A stretch of DNA of 16,252 bases, taken from contig JAAAVE010000385.1 of NCBI GenBank assembly GCA_015679605.1, forward strand, positions 1-16,252. Reading direction: 5' to 3'. This document shows, piece by piece, positions 7,789 to 16,220 of the stretch (the first letter of the stretch is position 1; each line of letters starts with the position of its first letter). The notes under the pieces were generated by a model, which was not told where the DNA came from, made no database searches, and saw only the letters and a list, made by a program, of their open reading frames with translations. A program made the translations under genes and the position numbers. Source of the DNA: Podila epigama (Eukaryota > Mortierellomycota > Mortierellomycetes > Mortierellales > Mortierellaceae).

Positions 7789-10269
7789 ATGGCGTCTGAT
7801 GCTCCTAATACAAGCCGCTCCCATGCTATGTTTGGTGGTCCAGCTCAGGTACCGGGTGGTGCCTTGTACACTCCCGAGAATGGGATCGAGAATGGCGAGG
7901 GGGTGCATGATCCTGTCTATGAGCAAAATCAGGAAGCGGATGGTTATCCCGAACACGATGCCTTTCCCTCCATCGTCGAGGATCCTACCGGAAGATCCAA
8001 TGTTATGTCCGTAGCCTCCACAAGCTTGTTTGAAGCACACGTTGCTGCAGCAAGCAACAGGATAGAACAGCACCTGGCCAAGGGCACGAAGAACAACTAC
8101 GAGCGTTATCTCAAGCAAGGACGCGCATATGCAGAGTCCATTGGCAAAGCAGGAATGCTGGACTTTGTCCATCCAGAGGTACCAAATATTCTTAAAGGGT
8201 TCATTGCTTCCAAGTTCGAGGATCTTTCGCGCGAGGACGAACAGGTCGAGTTGGAGGAAGAATTCCGGGAGATGGCCACCCATCCAGAAGCTGGTACGCA
8301 TGTGAGCAAGAAGAAGAAGGTGGATGATAACACTCCGAGGTCGTTCAGAACTGCCGAACAGATCAGAGCTGCATTTAAGAATTACTACACGATGGAACAC
8401 AACTGCGAGAGTGGTACTTGGAGAGTTGATGAGAACAACAATTGCTTTGGCAATCCTGTTGATGAAATTCATCTCACCAAATATGTCCAGACCCTTCGTA
8501 AGCATTACAATCGGGATGGCCCCATCAGACAGAGCCTTGCCATGACAATGGAGGCCTTAACCAAGATGCTGGAATACCTTGATAGACCGGAAGTGCGTCA
8601 GGAGCACGGAGAAGGTCATTGCATCTTCTTTCAGGCATTTGCGGCAACAGGGTTCTACCTTTGGACCAGGTACAAATGTCTCTCCTTCTCCATCCCTCTG
8701 TTCTTTCACTGTTGATCAAGCGCTCACCTTTTTCTTCTCTCCTCTCGTGTTGTGGATATTGTCCTCAATAGAAACGATGAACTCAATCGACTCAAAGGTG
8801 GGGATATCGAGACGGGCTTTGTCACAAATAAGACCAGGAAGCCGTACATGGTCATCAAGTTGACCTTTCGAAAGATGAACCAAGATAACGGCACAAAATG
8901 TAAGCTACGAGATATTTTATCGGCAAAGAGAATCACATTTATCTCTTTCACTGGGTTCTGATTGACTCTTTGAACGAACGCGTTCGCTCAAAAATCCTGC
9001 TCCTTCTCCTTCCACCGGCTTTACACTCCACCTCATCCTTCCTACGCCAACACAGTCAATGAGTATCAAGTTCACACCACGCCAGACGCGCCTGTTACTT
9101 GCTGCTACACCAGGCTGGCCAAATGGTTCGAGTACCTCGCTGTACGCGGGTACCCAATACATGCGGAAATCTTTGTCTTCCCAGCTCTCGACAGAGCTGG
9201 ACGTCCCAGAGTGAAGACGCCTTGCTCGGCCGATACAATCCAACGACGCCTCGACACCTTCACTCAGAAAGCAGGCTTGATCGTCGACCCATCCAAGGTC
9301 CGCTATACGACACACTGTTTCCGTCGTGGAGGCGCTCAGCACTGTTTCATGTACGCCACGCCTAGATGGTCGCTCAAGGCTGCCAGGTGGTGGGGAGGCT
9401 GGTCGGAAAGTACAGAGCGCGGAGCGATTGAGCGTTACCTGATCGACGAGGTCGCCGCGTATGAATCCTCGTTCAATGATCAACATTCTGAGGACCGGCA
9501 CGATAACAAGCATCGTGTTTTCATGGGGGAGGACGACACAGATGGTCCAGCAACTTCAGGCGCTGTTAGTCTCTTGCAGGCTGAGTTGACCAAGTTCAAA
9601 GCTGAAACGCAGGCCGAGTTAGCCAGCATCAAAGCTGACCTGCGGGGCATCCTTGAACATCAAACGCAAATTCTTCATGTGCAACAACAAATGCAGCAGC
9701 AGTTGTCGTTCTTTTTGACCAACCTCGCTAACACTCCACAGCTACAAGAAGTGTTTCAACAGCAGCAACAGCAACAGCAGCAACAGCAGCCTCAGCCGCT
9801 GGCTCCGCAAGACATGTTCTTTGATCAACAGTACGTACAAGATCAGGAGCAACATCAACAGCAACAGCAACAGCAACAACAGCAGCAAGAGATGACCATG
9901 CTGGCTGACGACTCCTTCCGTCCCATGATTCCCCCAGTCGAATCGCTGGCTGACATCTTGACACAGTGGTATAGAGGGATGCCTGAACATGGCCTCCCGA
10001 TACCTCTTAGAGACTGGACTCCAGAAATGCGCCGAGGTAACATCTCCTCCCTTTACTCCCAGCGTAAACTCGTCGTTGAAGAGTGGAAGTTCTTGGGCGG
10101 TTCGATGGATAAGGTGAAAGAAGTTCACGGTACTGCCGCAGACACCGTTTTCAACCTGATGCGCTCTATCCGCACGATGAATGCTGAAAGAAAGGCCGCA
10201 GGGTTGTTGCAGGGCACCAAGAGAACGTCAAACGATGCATTTGAGGAAGCTGAGGAGGAAGACTTGTAA
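7789..10269 (+). CDS. Crypton-type tyrosine recombinase with GCR1_C-like C-terminal domain
   Basis: Exons 7789-8669, 8772-8899 and 9056-10269 give 740 residues with no internal stop. The catalytic set of tyrosine recombinases is readable: Arg294 in TRNDELNRLKGGDI (codon split by intron 1), H-x-x-R at His423/Arg426 in THCFRRGGAQ, Trp452 in WWGGWSES at the usual His/Trp position, and the nucleophile candidate Tyr464 in AIERYLIDE. Residues of about 85-290 form the N-terminal core-binding-like helical part. After the catalytic domain come a probable coiled coil (about 517-565), two 11-Gln runs (571-581 and 604-614), and a region of about 630-700 (LADILTQWYRG, RRGNISSLYSQRK) resembling the GCR1_C DNA-binding domain. 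Recombinase plus GCR1_C, with introns, is the known layout of fungal Crypton DNA transposons, which integrate through a circular intermediate. It may be an active element, a stranded copy or a domesticated host gene; the intact active site does not distinguish these. Confidence 0.85.
9757..9789 (+). repeat. First CAR (poly-Gln) run in the recombinase gene
   Basis: Eleven consecutive CAA/CAG codons, mixed rather than a pure CAG array, encode Gln571-Gln581 directly after the coiled coil. Confidence 0.9.
9856..9888 (+). repeat. Second CAR (poly-Gln) run in the recombinase gene
   Basis: Eleven consecutive CAA/CAG codons encode Gln604-Gln614. The two runs frame a short acidic/aromatic spacer and separate the catalytic domain from the GCR1_C-like domain. 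Confidence 0.9.
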
Positions 10270-11019
10270 TAATGTATATTTATTACTTGGAATGCTAGTG
10301 AAGATGGGGCTGGATGAGGTGGTGGGGGTACATAGTAGATTGATTGTAGGTAGCATTTACAGTTGATTGTGGCTATTTTGAGGGTCTGATGGGGCGTGAG
10401 TGCCAGAAACAACTTTTTAGTCTTTTTTTTTCGTAATAACGACGAGTTTCGTTTTCATAAATAGAGGAGAAAAGACATACTCACCTCATCTTTGATATGT
10501 ACTTCTAATGCAGCGGTTATTCTCGGTGGTTGACGCGTGTCGGACTATTCTGAACGGTCTTGGCCCAGAACTTGGGCTGTTCAAACGGTTGAGAGATGTG
10601 GAGGCGCGGTTTGTTGGCCAAAATCAATGATGATATGCAAACAAGGAAGGTGGCAATGTTGAATTAACTGGAGTTTTGTTCAAGAGCATGAGGATACTCA
10701 CCAAAGGGAGTTGCCTTCGACTCTGCAGGGTCCCTGCGCTGCGCCTTCCTTTTTTCGCAATTCACGAGACACACTTAATTCAAACGACACACACTCTCTC
10801 TCTTTCAAACGACACAACAACAGCAAACTTTGCCAAGCATCATGCCCCTTTACAACAGCCATCGATTACAAACACCCTATTCCAGTATCAATTCCATTAT
10901 ATAAACGTTGCGTTCTTTTGACCTCGAGTTTTCAAGATTGATGCTTCAAGGAAAAGGAACCACCTTACATTCTCAACAAACAATAGAACTCATCAATCAC
11001 GACTGAACAAAAGAAAACC
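10270..11019. other. Intergenic region between the recombinase and F-box genes
   Basis: This 750-bp region should contain the recombinase 3' UTR, possibly the right end of a Crypton element, and the F-box promoter. A segment around 10480-10700 has more balanced base composition than its surroundings and two GTGAGT donor-like matches on the minus strand (at 10484 and 10701 reading leftward), but no supported gene. From about 10760 onward the sequence is C/A-rich and promoter-like. Confidence 0.5.
10898..10905 (+). promoter_or_regulatory. TATA box of the F-box gene
   Basis: TATATAAA lies about 115 bp upstream of the ATG at 11020 and is preceded by a C/A-rich stretch. Sequence and spacing suit a fungal TATA-type promoter. 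Confidence 0.55.
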
Positions 11020-12534
11020 ATGGTGTTTGCTCTTCGTATACCCGAGATCTTGGAAGAGATCACCAAGCATGTCACCAAGAAGGAATACGTTGCGTGCTCT
11101 CAAGTGAGTCGAGAATGGCAGGCGTGTTTCCAGCCAGCCATCTGGAGGACAACAGATGTTTTAGTGCACGCCAAAAGCAATCCCTCTGCTGAGGCCATGG
11201 CCAACAACGCTACAATCATTCGGTATCTCCGTTTTTCAGGACTTGTCTCACTCGACCATTTCAACGTAGGATGTACACAGCTGCGTCTGTTGTCCATTGA
11301 CAGTTCCGTGTCGACGGACCCCACCACGAACGACAAGATTGCAGCCAGTATCACTCGCTTAATTGAAGGCAATCCTGGTTTACAACATTTCATCTTTTGG
11401 GGACAAAAAGCCATGCCTACAAAGTCTATCTGGCATGCATTGGCACAGTGCAAGAATATCTCGTCCCTCCAGTTGTCCAGATGTACTCTGCGCGCCGATG
11501 ACATGACAAGCCTTCTACAGGCCTTTACCAAGCTGGAGTCTCTTCATATCTTGGACTGTGACTTCAGCATTGGCGATGAGGAGGACTACGTCGATCTACC
11601 ATCGGATCTCGAGTTCAAAAGACTCCAAGTACTTTGGATGATCAACGCAAATGGATGGCAAGCGCATCAACAGCTTCAGCTTGCAGGGAGGGCGCCATAC
11701 CTCACAACACTTCATTGGCGACTCGACCGAAGCAGAAAGTTTCCAGAGGCTGACTTTTGGGCCTTGATGAGTAGTCGTAGTTGCAAGAGCATTGTTGAGC
11801 TCAATTTGTACCACGATGAGCTTTTGGACAAGCATTTGGCTCTAGCTGTCAGTTCGATTGGAAGCGCGACCTCGGTGGTGGCTCAAGGGACTCATTTCGG
11901 GATCAAAGCTGTCAAGTCATTACAATCATATGGACATTGCTTGACGATTCGGAAACTGGATCTTTACCGATGTTATGCTGTGGACGGAGAGATGGTGCAG
12001 ACACTCCTCTCAAGCTGTCCAAAGTTGGAGACATTTGCAGCGGATGTGCTTCGGGGTGTTGATGTTGTGCGAGGTGCGCCGTGGGTATGCTTAGGGCTCA
12101 AATCACTCACGATCCACTTTGACCTTGATGGCACGATTCTGGAGGATGATCGATCGTCCTTTACGAAGGCGGAGGCGCGCACACGAGAGCAGAAGGCAGT
12201 GTGCGAGCAGCTTGGACGACTAGTGTGGATACAGCGACTGCACCTTTGCCGTTCTACGAGTAGAACAGCGAGTAGACAAAGCCTGGATTTTAGACTGCGA
12301 GCCAAGGGAGGGATCCTTGAGGATCTGAAAGGACTTTGTAAGCTACAATATCTGAACTTTCACGATACGGAGCAGGCCATGGATGTAGAAGATCAGAGTT
12401 GGATGTTTGAGAACTGGCCGTCGCTGCTGTTTATCATGGGTCAGTACAATCCTACTCGAATTATCCAGGATCATCTCATGCAAAAGTATCTCAAGCGACG
12501 CATGGATATTGTGGCGATACAGGGACGAGCGTGA
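11020..12534 (+). CDS. F-box protein, LRR-like, probable SCF substrate adaptor
   Basis: This single-exon gene of 504 residues begins with an F-box-like segment at about residues 5-45 (IPEILEEITKHV, then VSREWQACFQPAIWR), which would bind Skp1 in an SCF ubiquitin ligase. The remainder has irregular leucine-rich stretches spaced as in degenerate leucine-rich repeats (for example ISSLQLSRCTLRADDMTSLL and LESLHILDCDF), likely the substrate-binding part. The start is well supported: the context AAACCATGG is close to an ideal fungal start, and the F-box begins a few residues later. Such F-box/LRR genes form very large, fast-diverging families in Mortierella-type fungi, so a specific substrate cannot be proposed. 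No signal peptide or membrane segment is visible, and the frame is intact. Confidence 0.82.
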   Translation: MVFALRIPEILEEITKHVTKKEYVACSQVSREWQACFQPAIWRTTDVLVHAKSNPSAEAMANNATIIRYLRFSGLVSLDHFNVGCTQLRLLSIDSSVSTDPTTNDKIAASITRLIEGNPGLQHFIFWGQKAMPTKSIWHALAQCKNISSLQLSRCTLRADDMTSLLQAFTKLESLHILDCDFSIGDEEDYVDLPSDLEFKRLQVLWMINANGWQAHQQLQLAGRAPYLTTLHWRLDRSRKFPEADFWALMSSRSCKSIVELNLYHDELLDKHLALAVSSIGSATSVVAQGTHFGIKAVKSLQSYGHCLTIRKLDLYRCYAVDGEMVQTLLSSCPKLETFAADVLRGVDVVRGAPWVCLGLKSLTIHFDLDGTILEDDRSSFTKAEARTREQKAVCEQLGRLVWIQRLHLCRSTSRTASRQSLDFRLRAKGGILEDLKGLCKLQYLNFHDTEQAMDVEDQSWMFENWPSLLFIMGQYNPTRIIQDHLMQKYLKRRMDIVAIQGRA

Positions 12535-12552
12535 TCATGGGGACGGGTGACC

Positions 12553-12574
12553 GTGGTGGTGGTGGTGGTGGTGG
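12553..12574. repeat. GTG trinucleotide microsatellite
   Basis: About seven GTG units begin roughly 18 bp after the F-box stop codon, so they probably lie in its 3' UTR. Confidence 0.85.
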
Positions 12575-12738
12575 AGACCTCGAGGTGCTCTCTTGAAAGT
12601 GTCTGTGACATCATTATCGTACTCTTTGATCCAGACGAGTACAGCCCAAGAAAAGGTTCACTTCCTGTCGACTTTGGGCTCCAAAAAAAATTAAAGTTGT
12701 GGGTAGATGGGGAAAGGTCAGTTGGGGGGAAAAAATGT

Positions 12739-12746
12739 TATAAAAG
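12739..12746 (+). promoter_or_regulatory. TATA box of the duplicated-domain gene
   Basis: TATAAAAG, a near-consensus TATA element, lies about 140 bp upstream of the ATG at 12885. The 12-bp repeat sits between it and the start codon. Confidence 0.55.
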
Positions 12747-12810
12747 CTGAAGAACCCTTTCAACCATTGATGATCATTTCAATCGTCAACAACTCCATCA
12801 GGCAAACACT

Positions 12811-12858
12811 CATCACTACACGCATCACTACACGCAACACTACACGCAACACTACAAA
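12811..12858. repeat. 12-bp tandem repeat, four units, in the leader of the duplicated-domain gene
   Basis: The unit CATCACTACACG occurs twice exactly (12811-12822 and 12823-12834), then as CAACACTACACG and CAACACTACAAA. It lies between the TATA box and the ATG, so it is probably in the transcribed leader, and runs on into a CA dinucleotide tract. Confidence 0.85.
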
Positions 12859-12884
12859 CACAACCACTACACACACACACAACA

Positions 12885-13737
12885 ATGATGTCCAAAGGAT
12901 ATGTCGACCAACCTCCATCCTACTCCACCATCGCCGCACCATTCCTTCAGTCGTCACAAGTATGCTGCATTTCCTTGAATGAGTCGGACAAGATTCGACT
13001 CATTGGCACACCGCCCGAGATCACGCAACCTATGCGCACTGCAATCCTCACCAGTTGGGGCACAATTCAACGAGAGCGGAATTACTTTGGAGCACACGAG
13101 TTCAAGATGTTGGGCAACCCATGGTTCGGTCAGAGCGAGGAAGCGGTAAAGTCACGAAAGCTGATTACGGCGGTTTTGAGGGTGATGGCCAACTTTGGCT
13201 GGAACTTGATCCAGGCGGCTGATGTATCCAAGAAGCAAGGTGACAAGGACTCGCTATTCTTTGAGCCTGGGCCAGTACAGGATCCTCAAGCAGAGATGTT
13301 CAGCATATCGTTTAATCGCTGGGATAGAATCCGAGTCATCGACGCGCCCCATGCAGTACCCTTTGTTAAGCAAGCCATTCAAACACAATGGAAATTTGGG
13401 TAAAGTTGCATATCATCTCTCTTTCTCTATCTCTCTCTTTTGTCGTGGAAGAGTTGTCTAACGAATATACCGCTTCATTGTTTATTGGCGCCTTGTCTTT
13501 TGTAGTATTCAAAGGGAAAAGATTTATGCTGGCGCTCAGGAATTCAAGCTTGCAGGGACCCCCTTTTTCGCAGATGGTGCAGAGGCTGTCTATATTCGCT
13601 TGCTGCTTTCGCAGGTACTAGCCAATCTCAAGGCCCAAGGATACAAACTCTACACATCCGTTGATATCAGCGCCGGTGCAGACGGTGAGGATGTCGAGAG
13701 CTGGGTTTTCCGTCGTGTTGGACCTGCGTGGGCATAA
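12885..13737 (+). CDS. Protein of unknown function with two tandem copies of one domain
   Basis: Exons 12885-13399 and 13506-13737 (donor GTAAAG, acceptor TTTTGTAG) give 248 residues. I do not recognise a named family. Two halves clearly align with each other: about 27-130 and 138-248. Shared landmarks are IS-(L/F)-N followed by D-(K/R)-IR, then IQRE, GA-x-EFK-x-x-G-x-P, EAV-x-x-R, a VL helix, G-(W/Y)-x-L, and a closing F-(E/R)-x-(V/P)-G. The second half has a one-residue insertion (WKFGIQRE against WGTIQRE) and the intron falls exactly there, with no intron in the first half. The short N-terminal tail has PPSY (residues 10-13), a PPxY motif of the kind bound by WW domains of Nedd4/Rsp5 ligases. 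No signal peptide, membrane segment or catalytic motif is evident. Two adjacent ATGs (12885 and 12888) are possible starts. Confidence 0.8.
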
Positions 13738-13997
13738 AAAAAACAAAAATTCTTTTGGCCCCACGTTCTCGTTCAATGATTTCTTTTTCTCTTCGCAGTG
13801 TTTCTCGCACTTGCTTGTACAATTTCAAAACTGTATCATTTTTGTGTATACCATTCGATAAATATAATAATGTACCAACTCTCTATACGATTTTATTCAT
13901 GAACAAACACTCATTGTACGATGCAATTTTTTTTTTTTTTTGTAAGGAGGGTATCATGATGAAAGAAGTAAGGACGAAATGCAAGCATTTTCTCTTT
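13738..13997. other. Short convergent intergenic region
   Basis: Only 260 bp separate the stop codons of two converging genes, so both 3' UTRs and poly(A) sites must fit here and may overlap. A/T-rich candidates occur around 13855-13875 (ATAAATATAATAA) and a 14-T run lies near 13927-13940. Confidence 0.6.
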
Positions 13998-15595
13998 TTA
14001 CTGTTTGTAAAAGACAACGTCGCCCTCATCTTCGACAAACTTGCACTCTCTCCAGTTGCGGTAGAGAGCTTTGGCGATGGGAGTGTCGTCAAAGATGTAG
14101 TACTTGCCCAACTTGGCCTTGAGGTGCTTTGTGGCCTCGACGGCGTTGTAGAAGGGCATTTGGGAGAACATGTGGTGGCATTGGTGAGAGTCTCCGATGT
14201 GGTGGTGGAGGTGGTTGATGACGGTGCCGAAGGAGCGGTCGATGGTGCAGGCGGCACCGCGCTGGAAGTTCCAGACGTTGTCACGAAAGTGAGGGACCTT
14301 GGGGTCAGTGTGCTGGAGATAGGTGATGCAAACGATCCAGGCGTTGACACCGAGGTAAGGGATGCCATAGTACATGAAAACAGTCAAAGGCCCAAAGACA
14401 GAGGAGAGGTAGGCGAGGATGGAGGACATGAGGGCAATGCCACAGTTGGAGTAAAAGATGTTCTTGGCCTGGTGGGGCTCAAAGAGGGGGGCGACGGTCT
14501 GGAAGTGGTTGACCCAGTGGGGGGCCTCATGTCCGGAAAAGTTGATGAAGAGATACAAGGGCCAGCCAAAGACGAGGACAAAGATAAGGGAGCCGAGAGT
14601 GTAGAGAGGGGTCTCGTGAAAGATGGACTCGTCGTGGTGATGGTGGTGGTGGCTGTCCTCGGTTTCCTCCTTGGGTGGAAGGGACTTGTAGGAGCGGGTG
14701 GCGGGAATGAAGACAACATCCTTGGTCATTGATCCAGTACCCTTGTGGTGCTTGGAGTGGGACATTTGCCAGGCCTGGTATGGGACGAGGAGAGCCGAGT
14801 GGAGGACCCAGCCAAAGATAGTGTTGACGGTCTTGCTATCCGAGAATGCACCATGGCCACACTCTATGTTGGGCAAGGGCGAATAGTTTTTTGTTAGACA
14901 TGATGAGATGAGTGTATGAGGATGGGATGGGGGGACTGAGGTATGTGTATTATTGTGTGGACAATTGTTGATCTGACCACACACCTTCACACACATACAG
15001 CACACATACACAACACACTCATTCACACTCGCAATCTCTATCTCTCCTGTCTGTGCGCTCAATTGCCCGTCTTTGTTCCTGAAAATAAGAATTTATCAGA
15101 TCAAGTCCAATTGATTTTTTTTTTTTTTTTTGTTGTTCTTGTTGTTGTTGTAGTTGTTGTTGTTGCGTGCTTGCTGATTTCCATCGCTTGAGGGTGCAAG
15201 ATACAAGGGAAAGGACGGCAAGGAAAAGATAAACGAGGACAAAAAAACAATAACCATTGCTTACCGTGGGCCAGAATCCAAGGACCAACCATGACAGTGC
15301 CCTGGATGATCCAGTAGGCAATCCAGGCAGGAATGCGGAGGGCGAGCGAGGGCAGGGTGTCGATGAAGGTAGCACAGTAAAAGATGGCGGCAATGGTCAC
15401 CAAATCCTTGACAACATGCATGATTGACTTTGTGGTGTCACGGATGAAGAGATGAGCAGGGATGGCATCTCTGATCTCTTTGATCGTGAAATCCATGGGG
15501 ACATAGTCTCTTTCGTACTTTTGCTTAGGCTTGACCTCGTCCTCGACATTGATGCGACGACGGACCTGATCATCAATAACATGTGGGGGCGCCAT
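13998..15595 (-). CDS. FAD3: Omega-3 (methyl-end) fatty-acid desaturase, membrane-bound
   Basis: The gene is on the minus strand; exon 1 is 15595-15265, exon 2 is 14863-13998, and the product has 398 residues. It is an ER di-iron desaturase with all three histidine boxes: HECGH (110-114), HSKHH (146-150) and HQCHH (337-341), with hydrophobic segments between them. Family enzymes take electrons from cytochrome b5 and add a double bond near the methyl end, turning linoleate to alpha-linolenate and, in Mortierella, C20 omega-6 acids to omega-3. It resembles the M. alpina omega-3 enzyme as I remember it more than the sister delta-12 enzyme, notably at the N-terminus ([15 protein letters not shown]) and [15 protein letters not shown]; delta-12 activity is the alternative. 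The 401-bp intron (GTAAGC donor, CATAG acceptor) splits the Glu111 codon inside the first histidine box. A loop after box 2 carries six consecutive His (182-187). The start lies at the family's normal N-terminus. Confidence 0.93.
15115..15165. repeat. Poly-T plus GTT repeats inside the desaturase intron
   Basis: On the plus strand a 17-T run (15115-15131) is followed by an imperfect GTT array to 15165. On the gene's own strand this is a CAA array followed by poly-A inside the intron. CA-rich sequence also fills 14980-15030 of the same intron. Confidence 0.8.
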
Positions 15596-16115
15596 CTCTG
15601 TCTTGTATCCTGAGTGATAATGGGTGGCGAGGTAAGAATGAGACGGACGGAGGTATCAATCGACAGACGGAAAGAATGGTGAAATGAGAAGGGTGCAGAA
15701 AGAAAAATAAAAAAAGAAAAGAAGAAGAATAAAAAAGACCGAGAAAAGCTGGGGTAAAGGGACCATCTTTTTTTGTTCCTTGTTATTATTGTCCTCATTT
15801 TTGACCGAGAGAAAAAAAATAAAAAAAAAAAAACAGCTCCGCCAAGAGTGACACTCAATCACAATCGTAATAATAATACGCTACTGCTACTACGATGGCG
15901 ACAGTTACGGCTACAAGCTAGTCAAGGGACAAAAGGAAAAAATGGTAAACATGCAACAAGACAGCTCATTCTTTTTTAAAGTGCGACGGCCACTGATAGA
16001 CAGACAGGCGCCCCGAAAAAAATGGGCTTTATTTTTCATAACAACAATCTACAGGCGAGATCTGACTGGTCGACGATTTAGGATTTGTATTTTTTTTTTC
16101 CAGGGTGCATGGAAC

Positions 16116-16148
16116 GATGGGTGGATAGATGGATGAATGGATGGGATG
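16116..16148. repeat. Degenerate GGAT/GATG tetranucleotide tract
   Basis: Imperfect four-base units (GATG, GGAT, GAAT, GATA) run for about 33 bp upstream of the desaturase gene. Confidence 0.7.
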
Positions 16149-16195
16149 ACACGGATTGTTGTGGTCCAGTGTCTCAGTGTCCTTTTGTCCTTTTT

Positions 16196-16220
16196 ACCAC
16201 CACCACCACCACCACCACCA
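16196..16220. repeat. ACC trinucleotide microsatellite
   Basis: About eight perfect ACC units, non-coding as far as the window shows. Confidence 0.9.

Larger units (their letters stand above)
12535..12884. other. Intergenic region between the F-box gene and the duplicated-domain gene
   Basis: This 350-bp region holds a GTG-rich tract just after the F-box stop, a TATA box, and a 12-bp tandem repeat leading into a CA-rich leader before the ATG at 12885. No further gene is seen. Confidence 0.6.

Noticed and set aside
9728-10128. Minus-strand frames with poly-Leu, poly-Val/Ala and poly-Cys runs
   Set aside because: They are the antisense of the poly-Gln codon runs of the recombinase gene.
10726-10738. 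Short inverted repeat GCAGGG/CCCTGC
   Set aside because: A six-base stem with almost no loop, isolated, with no flanking T run or partner; expected by chance.
13728-14732. Open frame of 334 codons on the plus strand opposite the desaturase
   Set aside because: It is Val/Gly-rich, antisense to histidine boxes 2-3 and begins within 3' UTR sequence; no family resemblance.
13998-15595. Delta-12 rather than omega-3 desaturase assignment
   Set aside because: The N-terminal and [11 protein letters not shown] segments fit the Mortierella omega-3 enzyme better as I remember both; enzyme assay or phylogeny would settle it.
16196-16220. ACC array as a possible CRISPR or telomere-like repeat
   Set aside because: It is a simple trinucleotide microsatellite with no spacers and no telomeric unit.
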